The translations under genes were made by a program, and so were the position numbers. 64,000 bases of DNA, from positions 315,330 through 379,329 of the forward strand of contig DJTE01000048.1 in the NCBI GenBank assembly GCA_002439165.1, written 5' to 3'. The DNA is from Chryseobacterium indologenes (GTDB lineage: Bacteria; Bacteroidota; Bacteroidia; Flavobacteriales; Weeksellaceae). Within the stretch, counting starts at the first letter, position 1. Every line of letters starts with the position of its first letter. Under the pieces are notes generated by a model. That model ran no database searches and had not been told where the DNA came from. It saw only the letters and a list, made by a program, of their open reading frames with translations. Positions 1 through 9,737 of this stretch are shown piece by piece.

Positions 1-1460
1 ATTCGTTCAATCTGGATCTTGATTCTCTGAAAACAGCACTCCAGTTTTTAAAAGAGTATAAAAAATCTAAAAAAACATTGGTTCTGACGGATATCGTCGG
101 GGTTAATTCCAACTCTAAGGAGCTTTATGAAGAAGTTTCTGAGCTTGTGAATGAGCAGCAGTTTGATTCCGTATTCCTGATCGGCGATAAAATAACAAAA
201 TTCAAAGAACTGTTTAAATCTGAAACCTATACTTTCATCAGCACTCAGGAATTAATTGACAGCAAACGTCTTACTGAAATCGATAACCGGATCATCCTGC
301 TGAAAGGAGCCAGAAAATTTGAAATTGAAAAGCTTAAAGATATTCTTGAACTCAGAAAACATGATACCGTTCTGGAGATCAATCTGAATGCTGTTCTTCA
401 TAATATCAATTATCACAAATCCCTGCTGAAACCGGGAACCAGAATGATGGCAATGGTAAAAGCCAATGCTTACGGGCTGGGCAGTTATGAAATTTCAGAA
501 TTTCTGCAGCATCACCATATCGATTATTTAGGGGTAGCATTTGCCGATGAAGGTGTTGAACTCCGCAAAAAGGGAATTACCACCCCTATTATTGTGATGA
601 ATCCTGAGCAGCACAGCTATAATACTATTATTGAGTATAATCTGGAACCTGAGATTTACAGCTTCAGAGTTCTGGAACTCTTCTATGAGGCCTTACAGAA
701 ATCAGGATCTGATAAAAAATATCCGATTCATATCAAACTTGAAACCGGAATGCACAGACTTGGTTTTAAAGATTTTGAACTCGATCAGCTGGGTGAAACT
801 TTAAGCAATAAAAATCTGAAAGTTCAGAGTATATTCAGCCATCTTTCTTCTTCAGATATGCCTGAGGAAAAAGAATTTACGCTAAAGCAGCTGGATATTT
901 TCGAGAAAAACTCAACCTGTTTAATCGGAAAATTAGGGTATTCCCCTCTTCGCCACATCCTGAACTCCTCAGGAATAACAAGTTATACCAACCATCAGTA
1001 CGATATGGTAAGGATAGGAATCGGAATGCTTGGAGAATCACCAGACAGTGAAATACAAAAACAGCTTCAGTCCGTTGTCAGTTTTAAAACGGTCATTTCT
1101 CAGATTTCAATTGTAGAAAACGGAGAATCAGTAGGTTACAGCAGAAGATACAAGCCGGATCATGCTGCGAAAATTGCAACGATTCCTGTGGGCTATGCAG
1201 ACGGTATTCCGAGACTTATCGGAAATCAGGTCGGAAGTTTGGGGGTGAACAAAACCTTAGCTCCGATCGTAGGAAATATATGCATGGATATGATGATGAT
1301 CAATGTAGACCATATTCCCAATGTAAAAGAAGGCGATAAAGTTACTATCTTTAATGCTCAGCCCAGTCTGAAAGAATTTGCAGGATACTGCAAAACGATA
1401 ACCTATGAAGTACTAACCTCTATTTCGCCCCGGGTGAAACGGATTTATATAAAAGATTAG
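1..1460 (+). CDS. Bifunctional MurF-alanine racemase fusion, 3' part only
   Basis: The frame is open from base 3 without a stop or a good start, so the gene begins before the window. The first ~95 visible codons match the C-terminal domain of UDP-MurNAc-tripeptide:D-Ala-D-Ala ligase (MurF). They are followed by a complete alanine racemase, which makes D-alanine for peptidoglycan in the cytoplasm. The PLP lysine lies in MAMVKANAYGLG (Lys codon 459-461), and the second catalytic residue is probably the Tyr in SVGYSRRY. The ICMDMMM stretch and the C-terminal ISPRVKRIY end are usual for Alr. MurF-Alr fusions are known in Bacteroidota, and supplying D-Ala beside the enzyme that uses D-Ala-D-Ala makes sense. 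Only the fused N-terminal ligase domain is missing from view. The patatin gene starts 3 bp downstream. Confidence 0.9.
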   Translation, partial: SFNLDLDSLKTALQFLKEYKKSKKTLVLTDIVGVNSNSKELYEEVSELVNEQQFDSVFLIGDKITKFKELFKSETYTFISTQELIDSKRLTEIDNRIILLKGARKFEIEKLKDILELRKHDTVLEINLNAVLHNINYHKSLLKPGTRMMAMVKANAYGLGSYEISEFLQHHHIDYLGVAFADEGVELRKKGITTPIIVMNPEQHSYNTIIEYNLEPEIYSFRVLELFYEALQKSGSDKKYPIHIKLETGMHRLGFKDFELDQLGETLSNKNLKVQSIFSHLSSSDMPEEKEFTLKQLDIFEKNSTCLIGKLGYSPLRHILNSSGITSYTNHQYDMVRIGIGMLGESPDSEIQKQLQSVVSFKTVISQISIVENGESVGYSRRYKPDHAAKIATIPVGYADGIPRLIGNQVGSLGVNKTLAPIVGNICMDMMMINVDHIPNVKEGDKVTIFNAQPSLKEFAGYCKTITYEVLTSISPRVKRIYIKD

Positions 1461-1462
1461 CT

Positions 1463-3619
1463 ATGAGAAAACTCCTGTTTCTATTTTTCATATTCCCCTT
1501 ACTGATGATCCAATCCCAGGTAAAAAAGGATCTGGTTATTCCGAAAAATCCCAGGATAGGACTTTCGCTTGCCGGCGGAGGAGCCAAAGGTTTTTCACAT
1601 GTCGGAGTACTGAAAGTATTAGATTCGCTGGGAGTGAAAGTAGATTATATTGCCGGAACCAGTATGGGTGCCATTGTGGGCGGATTGTACGCCTCAGGGT
1701 ATTCAGGAAAAGAAATAGAGAAAATTGTCATGGATACCGATTTTTATTCTTTGATTATGGATCCGAAATCCAGGCAGGAATCTTCTTTTTTCAATAAATC
1801 CGTAGACAAATATCTTTTATCCATTCCGTTAAAGAACGGAAAAATATCGCTGCCCTCCTCCATCAGTACAGGACAGAGAAACGTTTATCTGCTTAAGGAA
1901 CTATTCAAGAATGTTTCCAATATCGACGACTTTTCAAAACTTCCCATTCCTTTTATGTGTGTGGCCACCAATCTGGAAAGCGGAAATATGGAGATCTTTG
2001 AAAAAGGGGATCTTGTACAGTCCATTATGGCAAGCTCTGCTTTTCCTTCCCTGATGGATCCTGTAAAAATCGGAGACAGTATCTATATTGACGGTGCGAT
2101 GACCGTCAATTATCCCTCGAAGCCGTTAAAGGACAAAGGAATCGATATCGTCATCGGTGTGGACCTTAACCAGGATCTTTCCAAAAGAGAGGATTTAAGC
2201 AGTATTATTTCAATCCTTAACCAGGTTATTGATTTCGGAATCAAAAGAGATACGAAAAGACAGTATAAATATACCGACATCAACATCAAACCCAATCTGA
2301 AAGGAATGACGGCCACAAGCTATGATGAGAAGAAAAAAATTCTTGACAGCGGCTATGCGGAAGGGATGAAATATACCGCAGTACTGGACCAGCTTCCGAA
2401 ACGGCCGTTTGACCGTCTCAGACAGCGCATAAATCCAATATATTCGAACGTTTATAAGATTGACAGTATCTCGCTGGAAGGAAGCAGAATTTACGGTAAA
2501 AACTACGTTCTGGGTAAAATGGGATTACGTCTCCCCTCTATGCAGACCTATGGAAGTATCAACAAAAAAATAGACCGGTTAGTCGCCACCAATAATTACA
2601 AGTTCATTACCTACGATATTATACCTGAAAATGATGCCAGCTACCTTAAGCTCTATGTAACCGAAGATGATGCCCGTCATTTTCTGAAAGTAGGTCTGCA
2701 TTATGATGAAGTTTTCAAGACAGGTCTGCTCCTGAATTATTCAGCAAAACGCCTTCTTTTTAAAAATTCAAATATTTCCCTGGATGTAGTGGTTGGAGAT
2801 AAACCCAGATACTACCTGAACTATTTTATTGATAACGGATATATTCCGGGTTTCGGAATTTATTCTTCCGGAATGAGTTTCGATCTGAAAAATGTAGACA
2901 ATAATATTGTTGACAAATGGGAATGGTTCAGAAATGAAGCCTTTATACAGTCTGTATGGAAGGATAAATTTGCGATCGGAGGCGGAATCAGCCATGATTA
3001 CTTCGGAGCGGAAATAAACGGCCTGAATAAGCGGTATATGCGTTTTCTGAACCCGTATGTATTCTTAAAAAGCGATACCCAGAACGACAAAGATTTTCCT
3101 TCAAGAGGTATTTATATCAATACAGAAGGGAAAGTAGTGGATCTTCTTAAATCTGAAGTAGAAAAAAGAATTATTCAGATTAAAGCGGATATAAGGCTTA
3201 ATGTTCCGCTTTCAAAACAGTTTACCTACCGTCTGAATCTGTATGGAGGAATTACCCTCGGCGATGATCTTCCTGAATTTTACCAGTACAGACTGGGTGG
3301 AATTTTTGAACAGAATATGGTTAATTTCAAAAGCTTCGGAGGCTTCTATTTTGCCCAGCTTAATGCCAATAACGTGATACTGGTTTCCAACGATGTTCAG
3401 TTTAAATTCAATAAAAACTATTTTCTGAGCGGAAACTTCAGCTTTGCCAATCTTTCCGACGATATAAGTTTTGAAGATGCGGTAAAAGTAAATTTCAGTT
3501 CCCTGGGGCTTACTGCCGGGTATAAATCTCCTTTCGGGCAGATTAAAATAAACTTTAGCCATTCATTAAAAAATAATCAAAAAGGCATATTCAGTGTTAT
3601 ATTAGGACACTGGTTTTAA
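1463..3619 (+). CDS. Patatin-like phospholipase with C-terminal outer-membrane barrel
   Basis: This 718-residue protein starts with a signal peptide ending near SQ (residues 1-18). A patatin domain follows, with the oxyanion glycine loop GGGAKGFSHVG (about 37-47), the nucleophile elbow GTSMG (Ser about 68) and the DGA motif of the Ser-Asp dyad (about 211). The second half (about 310-718) has POTRA-like and BamA/TamA-type barrel sequence ending in an aromatic HWF. This layout is that of PlpD-like type Vd autotransporters and the Bacteroidota patatin/surface-antigen family. It is probably an outer-membrane lipase or phospholipase; whether the patatin domain is released is unknown. It lies 3 bp after alr and 4 bp before ybeY, so the three genes are probably co-transcribed. 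Confidence 0.88.
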   Translation: MRKLLFLFFIFPLLMIQSQVKKDLVIPKNPRIGLSLAGGGAKGFSHVGVLKVLDSLGVKVDYIAGTSMGAIVGGLYASGYSGKEIEKIVMDTDFYSLIMDPKSRQESSFFNKSVDKYLLSIPLKNGKISLPSSISTGQRNVYLLKELFKNVSNIDDFSKLPIPFMCVATNLESGNMEIFEKGDLVQSIMASSAFPSLMDPVKIGDSIYIDGAMTVNYPSKPLKDKGIDIVIGVDLNQDLSKREDLSSIISILNQVIDFGIKRDTKRQYKYTDINIKPNLKGMTATSYDEKKKILDSGYAEGMKYTAVLDQLPKRPFDRLRQRINPIYSNVYKIDSISLEGSRIYGKNYVLGKMGLRLPSMQTYGSINKKIDRLVATNNYKFITYDIIPENDASYLKLYVTEDDARHFLKVGLHYDEVFKTGLLLNYSAKRLLFKNSNISLDVVVGDKPRYYLNYFIDNGYIPGFGIYSSGMSFDLKNVDNNIVDKWEWFRNEAFIQSVWKDKFAIGGGISHDYFGAEINGLNKRYMRFLNPYVFLKSDTQNDKDFPSRGIYINTEGKVVDLLKSEVEKRIIQIKADIRLNVPLSKQFTYRLNLYGGITLGDDLPEFYQYRLGGIFEQNMVNFKSFGGFYFAQLNANNVILVSNDVQFKFNKNYFLSGNFSFANLSDDISFEDAVKVNFSSLGLTAGYKSPFGQIKINFSHSLKNNQKGIFSVILGHWF

Positions 3620-3623
3620 TACA

Positions 3624-4043
3624 ATGATACAATTCTTTTACGAAAACTTACCGGAATCTGTACCCACAGATTACCAACAATGGCTGGAAGATATTATTCT
3701 TTCAGAAGAAAAAAAAACTGGCGAAATCAGCTACATTTTCTGTGATGACGAATACCTGCTGAAGATTAATCAGGATTATCTTCAGCATGATTATTATACC
3801 GATATCATCACTTTTGATTATGTAAAAGGCAAAACAATAAGCGGAGAGATTTTTGTATCTTTGCAACGCGTTTCGGATAATGCCTCTACTCTTTCCAGAG
3901 ATTATGAAGATGAATTAAGAAGAGTTCTTGCTCATGGAATTCTGCACCTTGCAGGATACAAAGACAAGACTGAAGAAGAGGAAAAAGAGATGCGCAGAAA
4001 AGAAGATTTCTATTTGGAGAAATACCATAATGCAAAGGGTTAG
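3624..4043 (+). CDS. ybeY: Endoribonuclease YbeY, rRNA maturation factor
   Basis: YbeY is a metal-dependent single-strand endoribonuclease that acts in 16S rRNA 3'-end processing and 70S quality control. The 139-residue length is normal. The signature HGILHLAGYKD (about residues 110-120) carries the first two metal-binding histidines. The third position, usually His in GYDH, is Asp here; GYKD is common in Bacteroidota homologues and is probably not a defect. The ATG at 3624 lies 4 bp after the patatin stop. Next to mnmG the neighbourhood is translation-related. A TATCTTTG sequence at 3856-3863 inside the gene looks like a promoter -7 element but drives no obvious gene. Confidence 0.93.
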   Translation: MIQFFYENLPESVPTDYQQWLEDIILSEEKKTGEISYIFCDDEYLLKINQDYLQHDYYTDIITFDYVKGKTISGEIFVSLQRVSDNASTLSRDYEDELRRVLAHGILHLAGYKDKTEEEEKEMRRKEDFYLEKYHNAKG

Positions 4044-4129
4044 CAATTGAAGAATCACTTAAATATCAATTCCTAACTCATTCAATTATAAGCACAATAA
4101 GAAATCATCTCCAGTGCATTTTCGAAAAA

Positions 4130-4145
4130 TGTTTCACGTGAAACA
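4130..4145. other. parS: parS site 1 (ParB-binding centromere)
   Basis: TGTTTCACGTGAAACA is a perfect 16-bp palindrome, extended to 20 bp by AAT/ATT (4128-4147). It matches the widely conserved ParB-binding parS consensus TGTTNCACGTGAAACA at every position. It is intergenic, 45 bp before mnmG. parS sites cluster near the replication origin in most bacteria. Confidence 0.9.
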
Positions 4146-4190
4146 TTCGCAGATTATTAAATATAAAAGGCTTAAAACAAGCATAATAAA

Positions 4191-6053
4191 ATGATTTCAG
4201 AAACATATGATGTAATTGTAGTAGGTGCCGGACATGCAGGTTGCGAGGCAGCAGCAGCGGCAGCCAATTTAGGTTCAAAGACCCTACTTGTTACCATGAA
4301 TATGCAGACCATCGGACAGATGAGCTGCAACCCGGCAATGGGTGGAATTGCCAAAGGACAGATCGTTCGTGAGATTGATGCGATGGGAGGATACTCCGGG
4401 ATCGTAGCAGATAAATCTGCCATACAGTTTAAAATGCTGAACCTTTCAAAAGGTCCGGCCATGTGGTCTCCAAGAACTCAAAATGACAGAATGCTTTTTG
4501 CCGAAGAATGGAGACTCGCATTAGAAAACACTCCCAATCTTGATTTCTTTCAGGATATGGTAAAACAGCTGATTGTAGAAAACAATAAAGTGACCGGAAT
4601 TGTTACTTCCCTGGGAATTCAGATCAAAGGGAAATCCGTAGTTTTAACCAACGGAACTTTTCTTAACGGATTGATCCATGTTGGCGATAAACAATTAGGA
4701 GGAGGAAGAATGGGAGAACCGAGAGCATTCGGAATCACAGAACAATTGGTAACTTTAGGTTTCGAAGCAGGAAGAATGAAAACCGGTACTCCTCCGAGAG
4801 TAGACGGCAGAAGTCTGGATTATTCTAAAATGGAAGAACAGAAAGGAGATGAAAATCCTCAAAAATTCAGTTACCTTGATACTCCTAAATTAACAAAACA
4901 GTTAAGCTGCCATATCGTTTACACCAACGAAACCGTACATGATATTCTGCGCGAAGGTTTCGACAGAAGTCCTATGTTCAATGGAACTATCCAAAGTTTA
5001 GGGCCAAGATACTGCCCGAGCATTGAAGATAAGATCAACCGTTTTGCAGAAAGAAACAGACACCAGCTTTTCGTAGAACCGGAAGGATGGAAAACCGTGG
5101 AAATCTACGTGAACGGATTCAGTTCTTCGCTTCCTGAAGATGTACAGATCAAAGCAATGAAACATATTCCAGGATTTGAAAATGTAAAAGTATTCCGTCC
5201 CGGATATGCTATTGAATATGATTACTTCCCTCCTACCCAGCTGAAACATACTTTAGAAACCAAACTGATCGACAATTTATATTTTGCCGGGCAGATCAAC
5301 GGAACCACAGGATATGAAGAAGCAGCAGGACAGGGTTTAATTGCCGGTATCAATGCACACAATAAAGTACATGAAAAAGGAGAATTCATTCTCAACAGGG
5401 ATGAAGCTTATATCGGAGTACTTATCGATGATCTCATTACCAAAGGAACGGAAGAACCGTACAGAATGTTTACTTCCCGCGCCGAATACAGACTTCTTTT
5501 AAGACAGGATAATGCAGATATCCGGTTAACAGAGAAAGCTTTTAATTTAGGTCTTGCCAAAGAGGACAGATTAAGAAAAGTAGAAGCTAAACTATCTGAA
5601 AGTCAACAACTTGAAGAGTTTTTACGCGAAACTTCTTTAAAACCCGGAATCATCAACCCTATTCTGAAATCTATTGAAAGCAGTCCGGTAGATCAGGCAT
5701 ACAGAGCAGCACAGATTCTTACCAGACCTAATATGACCCTGGAAAAACTGGATGAAATTGAAAACATCAGAAACTTTTCTTCTCAGTACAGTGATGAAGT
5801 AAGAGAACAGGCTGAAATTAATATCAAATACAGAGGCTATATAGAAAAAGAAAAGGAAAATGTTGCCAAACTGAACCGTCTTGAAAACATTAAAATCCCT
5901 GACGATTTCGATTATTCCAAACTTTCCAGCCTTTCCGCAGAAGCCAAACAGAAAATGACCAACGTAAAACCGAAAACAATAGCACAAGCCGGAAGAATAA
6001 GTGGTGTTTCTCCTGCAGATATTAATGTTTTACTGGTATACCTGGGTAGATAA
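4191..6053 (+). CDS. mnmG: tRNA U34 carboxymethylaminomethyl-modifying FAD enzyme MnmG
   Basis: MnmG (GidA) works with MnmE to put the (carboxymethyl)aminomethyl group on U34 of several tRNAs, using FAD, NADH and methylene-tetrahydrofolate. The N-terminal FAD-binding motif is VVGAGHAGCEAA (about residues 10-21). Family motifs AMGGIAKG, GGGRMGEPRA and TGTPPR, the GYEEAAGQGL segment (about 375) and the FTSRAEYRLLLRQDNAD stretch are all present. The 620-residue length is full. The gene sits between two parS palindromes. No TAnnTTTG promoter element is evident just upstream, so it may be read from the preceding operon. Confidence 0.97.
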   Translation: MISETYDVIVVGAGHAGCEAAAAAANLGSKTLLVTMNMQTIGQMSCNPAMGGIAKGQIVREIDAMGGYSGIVADKSAIQFKMLNLSKGPAMWSPRTQNDRMLFAEEWRLALENTPNLDFFQDMVKQLIVENNKVTGIVTSLGIQIKGKSVVLTNGTFLNGLIHVGDKQLGGGRMGEPRAFGITEQLVTLGFEAGRMKTGTPPRVDGRSLDYSKMEEQKGDENPQKFSYLDTPKLTKQLSCHIVYTNETVHDILREGFDRSPMFNGTIQSLGPRYCPSIEDKINRFAERNRHQLFVEPEGWKTVEIYVNGFSSSLPEDVQIKAMKHIPGFENVKVFRPGYAIEYDYFPPTQLKHTLETKLIDNLYFAGQINGTTGYEEAAGQGLIAGINAHNKVHEKGEFILNRDEAYIGVLIDDLITKGTEEPYRMFTSRAEYRLLLRQDNADIRLTEKAFNLGLAKEDRLRKVEAKLSESQQLEEFLRETSLKPGIINPILKSIESSPVDQAYRAAQILTRPNMTLEKLDEIENIRNFSSQYSDEVREQAEINIKYRGYIEKEKENVAKLNRLENIKIPDDFDYSKLSSLSAEAKQKMTNVKPKTIAQAGRISGVSPADINVLLVYLGR

Positions 6054-6061
6054 ATTCAAAA

Positions 6062-6077
6062 TGTTTCACGTGAAACA
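6062..6077. other. parS: parS site 2 (ParB-binding centromere)
   Basis: This is a second identical 16-bp parS palindrome, TGTTTCACGTGAAACA, 8 bp after the mnmG stop. The dyad extends to 24 bp (6058-6081). The two sites are 1932 bp apart, one on each side of mnmG. Both are too long and exact to be chance. Confidence 0.9.
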
Positions 6078-6167
6078 TTTTTTAAAAACAATATAAAGTT
6101 AAGGTATTTATAAAGGCTATCAATACTTATAAATATCTTAATTTTTATGATAAAAGGACAGACACTA

Positions 6168-6989
6168 ATGAAAATAAAAGATCATTTTCTTTCACAGGAA
6201 ATTTTTGAAATTAAAGAAACTGATACAAAAGGAGTTTTTAAGACCTCCCCTATCCCATCCAATATTTCCAGATATTATGAAAGTGAAGATTACATTTCTC
6301 ATCATCAGGATTCGGGAAGCCTGAAAGAAAAACTGTATAAATTTCTTCAGTCTTTTAATCTCAATTACAAAAGAAATATCCTTGCAGAAAGAATACCAAA
6401 AGGAGCAAAAGTTCTGGATTACGGATGTGGCGCAGGAGAATTTGTAAAATATATAGAAAATGATTTTGAAACTTTAGGTTTCGAACCCGATGCAGATGCA
6501 AGAAAAGCAGCGGAAGGGAAAATTACCAAAGCAAAAATTCTGGATGACATTCATTTAATTGAAGACAAAAGCTTAGATGCAATTACGCTGTGGCATGTTT
6601 TTGAGCATATCCAAAATCAGGATGAAATGCTGGATATTTTTCGTGCAAAATTAAAAGACAAAGGACTCCTTGTGATTGCCGTTCCCAATCCTACTTCTTA
6701 CGATGCCCAACATTATAAAGAGTATTGGGCTGCTTATGATGTACCAAGACACATCTATCATTTTTCCAAAAACGGAATGGAAAGTCTTATTTCTAAAAAT
6801 CCAGACTGGAGAATGAGAAAGATCAAACCTTTGATCCTGGACTCTTACTATATCTCCATGCTCAGCGAAAAATATAAAAAATCACCGCTTTTCTGGCTAA
6901 AAGCAAGTATCTACGGAACTATTTCGAACGTAAAGGCACTTTTTTCGAACGAATATTCCAGTTTGATATATATTATCGAAAAATATTAG
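6168..6989 (+). CDS. Class I SAM-dependent methyltransferase
   Basis: This is a Rossmann-fold methyltransferase of about 273 residues. Motif I is VLDYGCGAGEFVKYI, the acidic loop after strand 2 is LGFEPDADA, and the motif IV region is DAITLWHVFEHI. That arrangement is typical of the Methyltransf_11/UbiG-like group. The substrate is not clear; relatives act on small molecules, lipids or sugars. An in-frame ATG exists at 6147, but the ATG at 6168, preceded by an AGGA-like stretch, gives the more natural N-terminus MKIKDHFLS. It probably has its own transcript, because parS and 90-110 bp separate it from mnmG, and a terminator follows. Confidence 0.8.
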   Translation: MKIKDHFLSQEIFEIKETDTKGVFKTSPIPSNISRYYESEDYISHHQDSGSLKEKLYKFLQSFNLNYKRNILAERIPKGAKVLDYGCGAGEFVKYIENDFETLGFEPDADARKAAEGKITKAKILDDIHLIEDKSLDAITLWHVFEHIQNQDEMLDIFRAKLKDKGLLVIAVPNPTSYDAQHYKEYWAAYDVPRHIYHFSKNGMESLISKNPDWRMRKIKPLILDSYYISMLSEKYKKSPLFWLKASIYGTISNVKALFSNEYSSLIYIIEKY

Positions 6990-7429
6990 AAAATCGATTT
7001 TTAAGGTATTTATGGAGGTCATTTTTTAGCATATTAACCCAAAATTTACAAGACTCAGGAAAAAATTTCCTGAGTTTTATTTTTTAAAGCCAGAATAGCA
7101 GCTTACAGTTTTCTATTTTCAAAACAAAAAATCAATTCAACTTTCTTTTCACTCTACCCTGTTAAACTTTTTCCAAGAATAAACAAACTCATAATACAGC
7201 AAAATGAAATTAACTGTATAATGAATCAAAAAAACAACAATAGAGAAAATCAAAGAAAATACAGAGTAAAAAAGTAAAAATATGGCATATTAAAAGTAAA
7301 TTCCTTCAGAAACACTGTATTTAACGTTTATTTCTTGATTAACATATAAAACTATGGAAAATTATAGAAAATCGATTTAAGGCATAATTCTGAAAGTCAT
7401 TTTTTGGAACTTTTCAACTTAAAATCACA
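6977..7429 (+). repeat. Imperfect direct repeat of the methyltransferase 3' end
   Basis: Bases about 6977-7050 (the last codons of the methyltransferase and its downstream flank) recur imperfectly at about 7356-7429. Both copies contain TAGAAAATCGATTT, then AAGG, then GTCATTTTTT at similar spacing, followed by AAAATTTACA or AAAATCACA. The second copy has no coding content. This suggests an old local duplication whose second gene copy has decayed. Confidence 0.6.
7053..7083 (+). terminator. Rho-independent terminator after the methyltransferase
   Basis: A perfect 10-bp stem ACTCAGGAAA / TTTCCTGAGT (7053-7062 and 7066-7075) has a 3-base loop and is followed by TTTATTTTTT. It ends the transcript of the methyltransferase. 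Confidence 0.85.
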
Positions 7430-8465
7430 AACGAATAGAAAAAAACTCTTAATGCCAAACTTTATCTGGAAAATAAAAAACAGAAAGAAACCTAAGAGAC
7501 CTATTCCTTTTTTTAAATATTTTTAAAGAAACAGGATTGGCGAAAATAACCAGCGCTCCCCTACTTAATAAATGATCGTACTTTTGAAAACACCATTCAG
7601 AAATTCATGAAGCCTCCTGAATTACGAAAACCTGTAACCTTAACAGAAAAACAAACTTTCTTTTCTCTGATTTCAAGAATAAACCTACATTCAAAAAATA
7701 AGGGCAATATACATTTCATAAACATCAGGAAATCATCTGCTGAAATTGAAGAACCATCATTAAGATGAAAAAACGCTATTTAAATAGTAACGAAATAATT
7801 TCTCAAAAAAGAACTTTACAGAATTAATATAATCTAAATTTAAAACTGGAAAAGAAAATTTATACAAAACTAAAAATTAGTTTAAATACTAAAAATCAGA
7901 TAATTATAACATTATCACTATTATATGAAATAAAATAAATCAAATAAGTTTAAGCATCAGGGAATCATACGCCGATACTTTGGATTTAAACATAAACTTG
8001 CCTATTAACTTAACCCATAGCCAGGAATTATAAATTCTGACTTACATAAAATATTACAGTCTATGATCAATAGGTGAATATAAAGTGATCTGAATTCTAC
8101 AAAGTGCCCCGCAGAAATATTCTGTTCATAGAGATTCAATACATGATCTAAGGCAAACCATGTAAAGCGGCCCGATAATAATATTGATTAACATATAATT
8201 CTAATAACTTCAAAGATTCCTTAAATATCATAATCCAACTCAAACTGTCACCACATCTTAAGATGATGAACATATGATTCACATCAGAAAATATGAGAAT
8301 AGATCCATTCAAAATTAAGGCAGATCCTTGCCATATACTTTAAAGAATAAGCAGCAGACTGAAAGATACTTCATACCTTATAGACCTTCCAACTATAACC
8401 AAAAGTTATATAACAAAATACTTTCTATTCCCGGTCAATGCAGAGTTTTTACAAAAGATTGGTAC
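7084..8465. other. 1.4-kb gene-free AT-rich region
   Basis: No convincing coding frame, tRNA or structured RNA is seen on either strand. The sequence is very AT-rich and holds the second copy of the methyltransferase-tail repeat (about 7356-7429). The phrase TTGATTAACATATAA occurs near 7335 and, nearly identical, near 8187, so parts look like degenerate duplications. It is either decayed genes or spacer near the candidate origin. Confidence 0.6.
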
Positions 8466-8499
8466 ATAAAAAAGCCTGCTAATATTATTAGCAAGCTTT
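8466..8499 (-). terminator. Terminator of pgk
   Basis: Read on the minus strand, AAGC-TT-GCTAAT pairs with ATTAGC-AG-GCTT around a short AT loop and runs into TTTTT. It starts about 22 bp after the pgk stop. Confidence 0.8.
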
Positions 8500-8521
8500 A
8501 AAATATCAAATGTAATATCTG

Positions 8522-9712
8522 TTAATTATTGATTGCAGCTACACCTGGCAGTTCCAAACCTTCAAGGCTTTCAAGCATCGCTCCACCTCCGGTAGAAACA
8601 TAACTTACTTTATCTCCGTAACCGAACTGCTTAACAAAAGCAACACTGTCCCCTCCTCCTACTAATGAGAAAGCTCCCAGACTCGTTGCTTCGGCAATAC
8701 TGTCTCCAAGAGCGACAGTTCCTCCGGCAAAATTAGACATTTCAAAAACCCCGATCGGTCCATTCCAAAGAATAGTTCTGGAATTCAGAAGAACATCATT
8801 GAACTGATCTCTTGATTTATGACCGGCATCAAGCCCCATCCATCCTTCAGGAATCGCATAAATATCAGCCTCCTTTCTGTCCGCATCATTATTGAAGCTT
8901 TCCGCAATAATAGCATCAGACGGTAAGTAAACTTTCACATTATGCTCTTTAGCTTTACCAAGAATTTCAAGAGCTAAAGGAAGTTTATCCTCTTCTACCA
9001 GAGAATTACCTACTTTCCCTCCCAATGCTTTAATAAAAGTGAAAGCCATACCGCCTCCAACAATCAGATTGTCGATTGCGGGAAGTATATTTTCTATAAT
9101 GGTAATTTTAGTTGAAACTTTTGATCCTCCAAGGATAGCTGTAACAGGTCTTTCACCGCTTTTCAGAACTTTATCAATGGCCTGAAGCTCTTTAGCCATT
9201 AAAAGACCGAAATATTTAGTTGAAGGAAAATATTTAGCAATAACTGCTGTGGAAGCATGAGCACGGTGAGCTGTACCGAAAGCGTCATTCACATAAGCGT
9301 CTCCCAATTTAGAAAGCTGTTCAGCAAATTCTTCATCTCCTTTTTCCTCTTCATTATGAAAACGCAGATTCTCCAGCAATAAAATTTCTCCCGGCTGAAG
9401 CTCAGAAGATGCTTTTTCAGCCTTCTCTCCTACACATTCCTCAACAAACTTCACTTCCTGACCAAGAACCCTGGAAACTTCATCTTTAATATGTTTCAGG
9501 GAAAACTCATTCTTAACCTCTCCTTTTGGTCTTCCAAGGTGAGTCATCAGGATTACAGAACCTCCGTCCTTAAGGATTTTCTCTACCGTTGGCTTCACCG
9601 CTGAGATCCTCGTATTATCCGTTACGTTAAGCTGGTCATCCTGCGGAACATTGAAGTCCACACGCACCAGAGCCTTCTTATCTTTAAAATTGAAATCATT
9701 GATTGTTTTCAT
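8522..9712 (-). CDS. pgk: Phosphoglycerate kinase
   Basis: Pgk is the glycolytic enzyme that converts 1,3-bisphosphoglycerate and ADP to 3-phosphoglycerate and ATP in the cytoplasm. The N-terminal motif KKALVRVDFNVPQ (about residues 11-23), HLGRPKG, LLLENLRFH, the AHRAHAS segment, AILGGSKVSTKI and the C-terminal GGGDSV loop are all present. Starting at the ATG at 9712 gives 396 residues (MKTINDFNF), the normal length. An ATG three codons upstream (9721) is possible but less likely. A good phylum-type promoter precedes it and a hairpin terminator follows, so it is probably monocistronic. It is the only gene on the minus strand in the first 20 kb. Confidence 0.97.
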   Translation of the reverse strand: MKTINDFNFKDKKALVRVDFNVPQDDQLNVTDNTRISAVKPTVEKILKDGGSVILMTHLGRPKGEVKNEFSLKHIKDEVSRVLGQEVKFVEECVGEKAEKASSELQPGEILLLENLRFHNEEEKGDEEFAEQLSKLGDAYVNDAFGTAHRAHASTAVIAKYFPSTKYFGLLMAKELQAIDKVLKSGERPVTAILGGSKVSTKITIIENILPAIDNLIVGGGMAFTFIKALGGKVGNSLVEEDKLPLALEILGKAKEHNVKVYLPSDAIIAESFNNDADRKEADIYAIPEGWMGLDAGHKSRDQFNDVLLNSRTILWNGPIGVFEMSNFAGGTVALGDSIAEATSLGAFSLVGGGDSVAFVKQFGYGDKVSYVSTGGGAMLESLEGLELPGVAAINN

Positions 9713-9737
9713 AAGTAACATTGATTTTTTCGTTTCA

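Noticed and set aside
3856..3863. TATCTTTG promoter-like element inside ybeY
   Set aside because: It lies within a conserved coding sequence and has no gene starting at a suitable distance.
7084..8465. A hidden gene or CRISPR-like array in the long AT-rich gap
   Set aside because: No frame of reasonable length, no regular repeat-spacer pattern and no tRNA- or rRNA-like structure was found.
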